Position numbers and translations under genes: made by a program. This document shows, in pieces, positions 1-5,952 of a stretch of DNA of 9,949 nt (positions within the stretch are counted from its first letter, which is position 1; each line of letters opens with the position of its first letter). The stretch is from a bacterium (GTDB lineage Bacteria > Patescibacteriota > 4484-211), in contig JALUVT010000085.1 in NCBI GenBank assembly GCA_027020325.1, positions 1-9,949 of the forward strand, in the 5' to 3' direction. The notes under the pieces were generated by a model, which was not told the origin of the DNA, searched no databases, and saw only the letters and a program-made list of their open reading frames with translations.

Positions 1-1242
1 TATTTATGGCGGCCGGTGCAAAGCTGGTCCGATATAAAAAGTGTTTTTTTCCGCGAAGAGTATGGAACTTTGCAAATTGCCCAGGGAATAAAACCAAATT
101 GGCAAACGCAGCGGCAGTATTTTAGAATCTATCCCCTCCTCCTGGTCTATAATTTCAGTTTTTTTAGTCTTTTTTTTCTTCCTTTTGGTCTAATTATTGG
201 CTGGCGGCGGCAAAAATTGGCTTTGGCGGCTTTTTTAAGCGCTTTTTTGTTTACTGGACTCTTTTTTCTTCTTTGGGCCTCACTACCGCCGGATTCTCTT
301 TTTCACCTCGGGATGGTCGAAAAATTTAGTATGCTTTCGTTAACTTTTGTCCCCGCTTTAATGCTTTTTGCTTTTGTTTGGTGGGAAGAAAAATTTTCCT
401 TCCCCGGTCTGCTATTATTATTCGCTCTGCCTCTTTTTTTAATTCAACAGAATTATCCTCGTCTTAATTTGCGGTACTGGCAAGCTGGAGCTTGGTTGGC
501 CGAAGATTTATTAAGTGAATTGCCGCCGCGAGCGATTGTTTACCTAACCGGTGATGATGTTGTTTTTAACGCCAATTATTGGCATGAGGTGGAAGGAAAA
601 TATTCTGATTTACAGCTATTATCAGGGGGAATTCAAAAGTTGGAATATCAATTCCAGATTTTGCAGAAGCGTAATCCGCAATTGTACCTTCCCCCGCCCG
701 AGGCTGAAAACCCTTTGCTTGATTTTTTCCGCGGCAATATAGAAAGGTATCCCCTTTTTACTCGTGCTGTTTTGCAAAAAACAGAATGGGTTTATTTACC
801 ACGGGGGTTGTTTTACCAAATTTTGCCGCGGGAGCAGCTACCGCCGCTCGATGAAATTTATCAAAATTTTTTGCAGGAAATGGAAGGTAAGCTTTATCTG
901 CAGCACCTTGAAGAATTGGAAACAGCGCCGCCGGCGTTAAAATCGCTAAAAACCTACTATGTTGATGCTTACAAAGGAGCGGGCTTTTTCTTTAAGGATG
1001 TAGCCCCGAAAAAAGCAATTTTTCTTTTCCGCCGCGCCTGGAACTTAACTGAAGATTATGAAACAGCTTTTCAATTGGGAGTTTTGTATGCAGAAAAAGA
1101 AAATTGTCGGGCTGCAGAATATTTTTGGCGCAAGGCGCGTGATTTTTCTATTAGAAAGGCCGATCGCGAAGCCATTGATTATAATTTGAAAACTTTAGCG
1201 CAAAAATGTTCAGCAGTGAAAGCTAAAAAAAGCAAATTATGA
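1..1242 (+). CDS. DUF2723-type GT-C membrane glycosyltransferase with TPR-like tail, 3' part only
   Basis: The reading frame is open from base 1, so the gene starts upstream and the GTG at 16 is not a real start; 413 codons plus TGA are visible. Numbered from base 1, four hydrophobic segments lie near residues 43-66, 73-95, 112-128 and 133-148. Two stretches match what I know of DUF2723 proteins: 'SWSDIKSVFFREEYG' (residues 8-22), like the usual 'W.d...f..H..R..YG' loop, and 'YLTGDDVVFNANYWHEVEG' (181-199), like the family's 'GD.dtf.lwY.qeVeG' strand after the last helices. The last ~90 residues look like one or two TPR helices. The family includes protein O-mannosyltransferases (TMEM260 type), which use lipid-linked sugars outside the membrane. 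The catalytic N-terminal loop is outside the window. The stop overlaps the prepilin peptidase start (ATGA), which suggests co-translation. Specific substrate unknown; family call fairly good. Confidence 0.72.
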   Translation, partial: YLWRPVQSWSDIKSVFFREEYGTLQIAQGIKPNWQTQRQYFRIYPLLLVYNFSFFSLFFLPFGLIIGWRRQKLALAAFLSAFLFTGLFFLLWASLPPDSLFHLGMVEKFSMLSLTFVPALMLFAFVWWEEKFSFPGLLLLFALPLFLIQQNYPRLNLRYWQAGAWLAEDLLSELPPRAIVYLTGDDVVFNANYWHEVEGKYSDLQLLSGGIQKLEYQFQILQKRNPQLYLPPPEAENPLLDFFRGNIERYPLFTRAVLQKTEWVYLPRGLFYQILPREQLPPLDEIYQNFLQEMEGKLYLQHLEELETAPPALKSLKTYYVDAYKGAGFFFKDVAPKKAIFLFRRAWNLTEDYETAFQLGVLYAEKENCRAAEYFWRKARDFSIRKADREAIDYNLKTLAQKCSAVKAKKSKL

Positions 1243-2009
1243 TTGCAGGTTTAACCCTTTTTTTTCTCTTAGGCCTATTAGGGGGGTCATTTGCCAATGC
1301 CTTTGAATATCGCTGGTACCACGGACGGCCTTGGGCCTGGGATCGTTCGCGTTGTCCTCAATGCCAGCACTTATTGGGAGTAAAAGATTTAATTCCTCTT
1401 TTTTCGTGGTGCTTATTAAAAGGAAAATGTCGTTACTGCAGGCATCGTATTAGTTGGCAATACCCTTTAGTTGAATTGAGTCAAGGGATATTAATGGCCC
1501 TGTTATTTTTTTTTGCTCAAGATAATTTTCTGGCCGGAGGAAGAGAATTTTGGTTTTATCTTTTGCGGGGGCTATTTTTTTTCACTCCTCTCCTAATTAT
1601 TTTTCTTTGTGATTGGAAGTATAATCTCATCCCCAGTAATCTTATTTATTTCCTTGCCTTGGTGGCAATTCTTTCTTGGCCTTTTGCCCCTTTCTTTAAT
1701 TTGTCTCTTGCCGGAAAAATTTTGCTGGCTGCCTTTAGTGGTGGTATTTTTTTTGCTTTGTTATATTTCTTAACCCGCGGACGAGGTTTAGGTTGGGGGG
1801 ATGTGGAGTTGGGCCTAGTCCTGGGACTTTGGTTGGGCTGGCCCCAAATTTTTTATACAATTTACACTGCTTATCTGGGAGGAGGGTTGATTGCTCTTTC
1901 TCTTTTATTGTTAAGACGGAAAAAAATAGGGCAAACAATTGCCTTTGGGCCCTTTTTAATTGCTGCGGCGATCATTGTTTATTATATTTTTCCTCCGGGC
2001 AAGGTTTAA
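1239..2009 (+). CDS. pilD: Prepilin peptidase (type IV leader peptidase, A24 family)
   Basis: A 256-residue polytopic membrane protein, normal length for bacterial PilD/GspO/ComC. It cleaves the short leader of type IV prepilins after Gly and, in many species, N-methylates the new N-terminus. Visible hallmarks: N-terminal GGSFANAFEYR (residues 15-25), the position of the family's 'GSFlNvviyR'; two zinc-type CxxC pairs, C39/C42 and C64/C67, in the cytoplasmic N-terminal domain; the two catalytic aspartates, D125 in 'CDWKYNLIP' and D188 in the GxGD-type motif 'GWGDVELG'; and 'IAFGPFL' at 234-240. Conservative oddities are Ala-Asn-Ala-Phe-Glu where most homologues have Leu-Asn-Val-Val-Ile, and Glu after GWGDV where Lys is common. 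The start overlaps the stop of the glycosyltransferase by four bases and has no Shine-Dalgarno sequence. Four prepilin substrates follow directly downstream, which supports the call. Confidence 0.95.
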   Translation: MIAGLTLFFLLGLLGGSFANAFEYRWYHGRPWAWDRSRCPQCQHLLGVKDLIPLFSWCLLKGKCRYCRHRISWQYPLVELSQGILMALLFFFAQDNFLAGGREFWFYLLRGLFFFTPLLIIFLCDWKYNLIPSNLIYFLALVAILSWPFAPFFNLSLAGKILLAAFSGGIFFALLYFLTRGRGLGWGDVELGLVLGLWLGWPQIFYTIYTAYLGGGLIALSLLLLRRKKIGQTIAFGPFLIAAAIIVYYIFPPGKV

Positions 2010-2036
2010 TTGACTTTTTTTATTCAAGTTTATTAT
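2010..2036 (+). promoter_or_regulatory. Candidate sigma70-type promoter for the pseudopilin genes
   Basis: TTGACT (2010-2015) and TATTAT (2031-2036) are each one base from the -35 and -10 consensus. The spacer is 15 bases, shorter than the usual 16-18. It lies in the 37-base gap right after the prepilin peptidase stop. The predicted transcription start (about 2043) is only about four bases before the ATG at 2047, or 13 before the in-frame ATG at 2056. The short spacer and AT-rich context keep confidence moderate. Confidence 0.4.
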
Positions 2037-2046
2037 TCTGTAAATA

Positions 2047-2811
2047 ATGCCCCTGATGAAAAAAAAAGAATCGCTAGGCCAGTTTTCCTCTCCGGGAATT
2101 ACTTTGATTGAACTTTTGGTAACCCTTGCTTTGGCGAGTATCTTTTTTGGTTTTATTGTCTGGCAGGTGCGCCAACCCGCAGCTCAGACGCGAGATCAGC
2201 GACGACGGAGTGACTTGACGCGGGTTAAACAGGCCCTAGAGCGTTATTATCTGGCTCAAAGCCCCAAATCCTATCCTGTAACTGATTATGCAGGGTTGTC
2301 GTTATTTTTGGAACCTTACTTAAAAGAATTGCCGCAAGATCCATTACCACAATATAATTATACCTATCAAGCTTTTGAGGATGGAGCTTGTTATGAGTTG
2401 CGCGCAACTAATGAAATAGCGGGAGAAGAGATTGTTTTTTGTGAAGGAGATTATTTTTGTAAGTCTAAATATTGTACTGCTGTAACTTTAATCTTATTAC
2501 CTACACTTACCCCAGCAGTAACAGCAACCCCTTTACCAACAGCAACAAGTACCCCGGTTCCTTCTTCAACTTCTACCCCTTCGCCAACTCCAACTTATAC
2601 GCCAATTCCCAGTCCAACTATAACTCCAACCCCAACACTTACGGCTACTCCTTCTTCTACCCCAACTCCGACCCCTACATTCACACCTACACCGACTTTC
2701 ACTCCCACCCCCTCCCCTACTCCCACTAGTACTCCAGCCCCCACTGCAACTCCCAGCCCTACACCGACTGAAAGTGCAATTTTACCAACTAAAGGACGAG
2801 TTTCTTTTTAA
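2047..2811 (+). CDS. GspG-like type IV pseudopilin with a long Pro/Thr-rich C-terminal tail
   Basis: A 254-residue prepilin. The leader of 17 residues ends in Gly17, giving cleavage before I18 in '[13 protein letters not shown]', with the conserved Glu at mature position 5 (E22). A hydrophobic N-terminal helix runs to about residue 40. The small globular domain (about 50-143) carries '[17 protein letters not shown]', very like the 'lPkDPWg..Y.Y' loop of GspG and major pilins. Cysteines C115, C132, C138 and C143 could form disulfides. From residue 152 to 241 the chain is almost only Pro, Thr, Ser and Ala, followed by 13 ordinary residues and the stop. Such a tail is not part of normal GspG. 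The ATG at 2056 is an equally good start and would shorten the leader by three residues; neither has a Shine-Dalgarno sequence. First of four consecutive prepilins; possibly the major or core pseudopilin of the set. Confidence 0.9.
   Translation: MPLMKKKESLGQFSSPGITLIELLVTLALASIFFGFIVWQVRQPAAQTRDQRRRSDLTRVKQALERYYLAQSPKSYPVTDYAGLSLFLEPYLKELPQDPLPQYNYTYQAFEDGACYELRATNEIAGEEIVFCEGDYFCKSKYCTAVTLILLPTLTPAVTATPLPTATSTPVPSSTSTPSPTPTYTPIPSPTITPTPTLTATPSSTPTPTPTFTPTPTFTPTPSPTPTSTPAPTATPSPTPTESAILPTKGRVSF
2500..2769 (+). repeat. Degenerate Pro/Thr-rich repeat coding for the pilin tail
   Basis: About 90 codons read as irregular P-T, T-P, S-P and T-A units (residues 152-241 of the GspG-like pilin). Codons for the same residue vary from unit to unit, so it is a repeat mainly at protein level. 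Such segments are usually extended, surface exposed and common O-glycosylation targets. A second stretch of the same style lies at 7471-7650. Confidence 0.9.
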
Positions 2812-2820
2812 CTTTAAAAA

Positions 2821-3354
2821 ATGAAAATAAAGATAAAAATAAAAAATACCTTTTTTAGTGAGAATTTTTCTTCCGGTTTTACTTTGATTGAATTTTTAAT
2901 TGTTATTGCTCTCCTGTCAATTGCAGCAGCGTTTTTTATTCCGCAATACAGTGATTATTCCAAACGCGAAGTCTTAAAAAATGCTGCACAAGAACTAATG
3001 GTGCATTTACAAAGTGCCCGTAATAAAGCTTTAAGCGGAATTCAAGCTGCGGACCAGATCGCAGTGGCCTACCAAGTTCTTTATTTTAGTGATTATCAAG
3101 CCACAGGTATTTATGCAGAATATGAAGATGGAAGTTTGAATTCATCTCCCCTTGAGCAATTAACTCTGCCGGCGGTTCTCCAAATTACTTGGCCGGCTGA
3201 CAATCCGCGTTTTTTGGTCCCAACCGGGAAATTAAGTGGATCGGAGCGGACAATTACCGTTTGCTATTCGGGGATTGGAAAGCATACAATTACTCTTAGT
3301 CCGACGGGTTTAATTACGCTGGGAGACCGCGAAGAAGCCCCCAGTTGTCCTTAA
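2821..3354 (+). CDS. GspH/FimT-like type IV pseudopilin
   Basis: A 177-residue prepilin. The leader is 19 residues and very Lys-rich (MKIKIKIKN...), ending in Gly19; cleavage is before F20 in 'SSGFTLIEFLIVIALLSI', with E24 at mature position 5. After the transmembrane helix, 'LQSARNKALSGIQ' (63-75) matches the 'l...aRseAi.....' helix of GspH/FimT minor pilins, followed by a beta-rich domain. C148 and C176 are the only cysteines and could pair. The start lies nine bases after the previous stop, so co-transcription is very likely; the gap (CTTTAAAAA) holds no Shine-Dalgarno sequence. Likely an initiating or tip minor pilin inserted in the inner part of the pilus complex. Family assignment within the minor pilins is by style and is less certain than the prepilin call itself. 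Confidence 0.88.
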   Translation: MKIKIKIKNTFFSENFSSGFTLIEFLIVIALLSIAAAFFIPQYSDYSKREVLKNAAQELMVHLQSARNKALSGIQAADQIAVAYQVLYFSDYQATGIYAEYEDGSLNSSPLEQLTLPAVLQITWPADNPRFLVPTGKLSGSERTITVCYSGIGKHTITLSPTGLITLGDREEAPSCP

Positions 3355-3357
3355 AAG

Positions 3358-3861
3358 ATGCAAAAAAACAAAAAACAAAAGCGAGTTCAGCGTGCGGCGG
3401 CTGGTTTAACTTTAATTGAAGTTGTCTTGGCCGGAGCCTTGTTGGGATTGATTATTGGAGCTTTAGTTGGCTTAGGAGTTTCCAGCTTGCGTTCCGCTGA
3501 CAGCGGAAAGAAACGAGGAGTGGCTTTACAACTAACAAAAGCGGCGATTGAACAGGCGCGGGTTGAACGCGATGAAGATAGTGAAAATTTGTTTAGCAAT
3601 TTTAGTAGTGGTTATTACCGTTTAGCTAGTTCGGAATTTGTCGCTACAGGAGATGTTGAAGAACCGCAGCCGCCTAATCTAGAAGGCTACACCGTTGATA
3701 ACTTTCCGGGATTTTATCGCGTGGTGCGTTTTGATTTTTCCGATAGTGATTCTGATAATAATTCTGATACGCTTTCCTTATGGGTCAAGACCTATTGGCG
3801 GGAGCCGGGTAATGTTTTTCGTCATGTTACGCTTAGCTCAGTTTTAACCCGCTGGCGTTAG
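3358..3861 (+). CDS. GspI/PilV-like type IV pseudopilin
   Basis: A 167-residue prepilin three bases after the preceding stop. The leader of 16 residues is strongly basic and ends in Gly16; cleavage precedes L17 in 'AAGLTLIEVVLAGALLG', with E21 at mature position 5. The region after the helix (Lys60 to Arg71, 'KAAIEQARVERD') resembles the helical spine of GspI/PilV. The C-terminal part, 'LWVKTYWREPG' then 'VTLSSVLTRWR', matches the 'V.V.W...g....v.l.t.l..Wr' ending typical of PilV-type minor pilins. An acidic Asp/Ser/Asn stretch (about 126-138) could bind divalent cations, but this is only a guess. No Shine-Dalgarno sequence. Sits in the GspG-H-I-J order seen in type II secretion and minor pilin clusters, which supports the name. 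Confidence 0.86.
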   Translation: MQKNKKQKRVQRAAAGLTLIEVVLAGALLGLIIGALVGLGVSSLRSADSGKKRGVALQLTKAAIEQARVERDEDSENLFSNFSSGYYRLASSEFVATGDVEEPQPPNLEGYTVDNFPGFYRVVRFDFSDSDSDNNSDTLSLWVKTYWREPGNVFRHVTLSSVLTRWR

Positions 3862-3882
3862 GGCTTAAAAGAAACCTGTTTG

Positions 3883-4497
3883 ATGGGGAAACAAAAGAAA
3901 ATTGACCCAATTTGCAAAAGCGGAGTAACTTTAATCGAGGTCATTGTTGCCTTAGCGGTTTTGGCGATTTTAAGTACAGTGGGAGTAGGTATTTTTTTAA
4001 GTATTAATAACGCCTATTCTAAATCTGAAATTAATAATCGGCTGCGGCAGGAGGGATTGCGAGTAATGGAAGAAATGAGTCGGGTGATTAAAAGTGGATC
4101 TAATTTAAATGGAGTTGGTAATTGTAATGGAGCGGTTTGTGATGGGCTGGAAATAACCGTAAGTCCTCAATCATTAGAATACGCCCAGAATGGTAATTGT
4201 GAAAAAGTAGTTTTTCAATATCAGAATGCGGATAGCAACCGCAATAATTACATTAATAAAACCTTGAGTGGAGGAAGCTCATGTAGCCCGGTAGGGGCTG
4301 GGGCAATAACTTCAACGGATCGACGGCGGGGAGTTGATGTTAATTTGTTGGAATTTACGGTTACTGACGGCGGAGGAGTTTATCCCGATCGAGTCAAGAT
4401 AAAAATGGTTTTGCAGCAAGGACTTGATGTCCCGCAACGACAAGAGTACAAAGGACAAGTTACACTTGAAGAAATTATTTCCACGCGTGGTTATTGA
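3883..4497 (+). CDS. GspJ/PilW-like type IV pseudopilin
   Basis: A 204-residue prepilin counted from the ATG at 3883. A TTG directly before it (3880) is in frame, but ATG is the more likely start. The leader ends in Gly14 and cleavage precedes V15 in 'KSGVTLIEVIVALAVLAIL', with E19 at mature position 5. The helix continues into 'LRQEGLRVMEEMSRVIKSG' (55-72), the 'l..e....m.rmir.a' region characteristic of GspJ/PilW. The rest is beta-rich with four cysteines in the mature part (C81, C86, C106, C134) that could form two disulfides. It lies 21 bases after the previous gene with no Shine-Dalgarno sequence. Its stop codon overlaps the -35 element of the promoter for the PilX-like gene, so transcription is probably refreshed here. 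Confidence 0.85.
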   Translation: MGKQKKIDPICKSGVTLIEVIVALAVLAILSTVGVGIFLSINNAYSKSEINNRLRQEGLRVMEEMSRVIKSGSNLNGVGNCNGAVCDGLEITVSPQSLEYAQNGNCEKVVFQYQNADSNRNNYINKTLSGGSSCSPVGAGAITSTDRRRGVDVNLLEFTVTDGGGVYPDRVKIKMVLQQGLDVPQRQEYKGQVTLEEIISTRGY

Positions 4498-4522
4498 CAG
4501 CTTAAGTAGGGTAAACTATTAT
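4494..4522 (+). promoter_or_regulatory. Near-consensus sigma70-type promoter for a leaderless mRNA
   Basis: The -35 is a perfect TTGACA (4494-4499), the spacer is exactly 17 bases and the -10 is TATTAT (4517-4522), five of six to consensus. Standard spacing puts the transcription start at about 4529, next to or on the A of the ATG at 4530. The -35 overlaps the TGA stop of the GspJ/PilW-like gene. There is no room for a Shine-Dalgarno sequence on this transcript. Confidence 0.7.
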
Positions 4523-4529
4523 TAAAACA

Positions 4530-5387
4530 ATGCGATTGCACAGACCTCCAGTAGCGAAGAAAGGACAGGTAGCAGTATGGATTGTTCTCATCTCAGTTGT
4601 GGGATTAACACTGGGTCTTTCTATCGCCGCTCGTAGTTTATCCAACTTGCGCCAGTCAAGTGAATTAGAAGAGACTAACCGTGCTTTTTCCGCAGCTGAA
4701 GCAGGTGTGGAAAAAGCCCTTTATCAATTAGAAAGTAGTGGAGGTGTAACACCAGTTTTGACCCCGCAGCCTCTTTCTGCGGGAGGGGCGGAATATGAAT
4801 ATACAGTTGATCAAATTGGTAGTGGATCGGAGATTGTTCTTTCGCCGGATTTAGAAAAAGATAAAGTTGTTCAGGTTGATGCCAGTGGAATGAATGGTGA
4901 TGTTGTTATTTATTGGGTTAATGCTGATGATACAGACCAGAGTAGTGGGACAAACCGTGCTTCTCTTCTGATTACCATGGTCAGCAAAGAGGCGGAAGAC
5001 AATTATCAAGTTGCCCGTTTTGCTTATAATCCAAGTGATACCGGGGGGGTTGTGCGCGATAATAACTTTAGTCTAAGCAGTGGTGGAGGCGGAGGAGAAT
5101 TGGTTGGAGGAGTAACTTTTTTGGAAAAGACCGCTGCTTTAACTCTGCCCGGTTCCGCCACCAGTGAAAAAATTATTCGGATTCGGGCCCTTTATAATAA
5201 TGAAGCCAACACCATTGGTTTGCGAGCCTTAAGTGATACTTTCCCCTTTCAATATTATGTGATTACCTCAACCGGTAAAGCGGGTGAGAGTCAGCGCGTG
5301 GTGCAAGTGACGCGCTCCAAACCGGCCTTGCCGGCAATATTTGATTTTGCCCTGCTCAATTTATCGGGCAGTGGTTTGACAAAATAA
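4530..5387 (+). CDS. PilX-like minor pilin / pilus assembly protein
   Basis: A 285-residue protein with a basic N-terminus (MRLHRPPVAKKGQ) followed by one hydrophobic helix (about 14-37). It lacks the TLIE motif of its neighbours but has the PilX N-terminal pattern: helix, then 'LEETNRAFSAAEAGVEKAL' (46-64), containing the conserved AEAG. A possible prepilin cleavage is after Gly12, without the usual Glu5. The remainder is beta-rich with a Gly-run (about residues 182-187) and ends in 'YYVITSTGKAGESQRVV' and 'PALPAIFDFALLNLSG', which I recognise from short PilX-like proteins of Patescibacteria. In other bacteria PilX joins the minor pilin tip complex and affects pilus bundling and adhesion. 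The ATG at 4530 is set by the promoter immediately upstream, which predicts a leaderless transcript. Confidence 0.82.
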   Translation: MRLHRPPVAKKGQVAVWIVLISVVGLTLGLSIAARSLSNLRQSSELEETNRAFSAAEAGVEKALYQLESSGGVTPVLTPQPLSAGGAEYEYTVDQIGSGSEIVLSPDLEKDKVVQVDASGMNGDVVIYWVNADDTDQSSGTNRASLLITMVSKEAEDNYQVARFAYNPSDTGGVVRDNNFSLSSGGGGGELVGGVTFLEKTAALTLPGSATSEKIIRIRALYNNEANTIGLRALSDTFPFQYYVITSTGKAGESQRVVQVTRSKPALPAIFDFALLNLSGSGLTK

Positions 5388-5398
5388 AATTTTTGATC

Positions 5399-5941
5399 AT
5401 GGAAAAAAAAGCGAGAGAAGAAGAACTAGATAAAGTGGTGAAAAAAACTAATTTTAACCTTAATAATCGCAGTTGGTTTATTTTTGCCGCTCTTGTTTTG
5501 AGTTTATTATTTTTGTTAATCGGCTATGCGCAATTATTCCCAGGGGTAAAGACATGGGCGCCGGAAAAAAAGCGTTTGGCGAAAAATAAGGTTGAGGTTA
5601 GAAGTTTAACGCTTAGTGAATTTAAGAATTTTTTTGATCATTATAATCGTACTGAAAATGATAATTTTATTATCTTGGATTTGCGTTCGCGGGAGAAATG
5701 GCAGCAGGGTTTTATTCCGCGTTCGATAGTTTGGTCCCCGAAAGATGATTATCAGATTCAACGACTCGCGCGCTATAATAGCATTTTGATTGTCGCTGAA
5801 GAATCTAATACAGCCAAAGCAATGGCGCAGCAATTGGCAGCAAAAAAATGGTCCCATTCACTAGCTATTTATTGGTTGCGGGATTCAGTTCAGGATTGGT
5901 TTGCCCGTTCCTATCCTTTGGCCCGTTTGGAATTAGATTGA
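5399..5941 (+). CDS. Membrane-anchored rhodanese-like protein lacking the catalytic cysteine
   Basis: A 180-residue protein from ATG 5399 (an in-frame TTG at 5393 is less likely). A charged N-terminal tail of about 25 residues, rich in Lys and Glu, precedes one transmembrane helix (27-46); by the positive-inside rule the tail is cytoplasmic and the C-terminal domain is outside. That domain (about 66-176) reads as a rhodanese fold: 'FIILDLRSREKWQQGFIPRS' (90-109) matches 'lliDvRe..ey..GHIpgA', 'ILIVAEESNTAKAMAQQL' (129-146) matches the active-site loop strand, and 'YWLRDSVQDWFARSYPL' (158-174) matches 'l.GG..aW...g.P'. The position of the active cysteine is Ala/Glu (133-134) and the whole protein has no cysteine, so sulfur transfer is ruled out. 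It may be a binding or structural module for the pilus locus. Start gap of 11 bases; no Shine-Dalgarno sequence. Confidence 0.7.
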   Translation: MEKKAREEELDKVVKKTNFNLNNRSWFIFAALVLSLLFLLIGYAQLFPGVKTWAPEKKRLAKNKVEVRSLTLSEFKNFFDHYNRTENDNFIILDLRSREKWQQGFIPRSIVWSPKDDYQIQRLARYNSILIVAEESNTAKAMAQQLAAKKWSHSLAIYWLRDSVQDWFARSYPLARLELD

Positions 5942-5952
5942 TTTAAATAGAA

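Noticed and set aside
16..18. GTG as start codon of the first gene.
   Set aside because: The frame is open back to base 1 and the residues before it fit the DUF2723 loop, so this is an internal valine.
3492..3508. Perfect inverted repeat TTCCGCTG-A-CAGCGGAA.
   Set aside because: It lies fully inside the GspI/PilV-like coding region, has no T-run after it and encodes ordinary residues; most likely chance, though it could form a small hairpin in mRNA.
5376..5390. TTGACA at 5376 and TAAAAT at 5385 before the rhodanese-like gene.
   Set aside because: The two hexamers are only three bases apart and cannot form one promoter; no partner -10 lies 16-18 bases from the TTGACA and no good -35 fits the TAAAAT.
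5918..5947. TTGGCC-N18-TTTAAA before the 830-residue protein gene, which would also give a start next to the ATG.
   Set aside because: Each hexamer matches only four of six bases, which is expected by chance in AT-rich gaps. Worth including in a genome-wide test but not supported alone.
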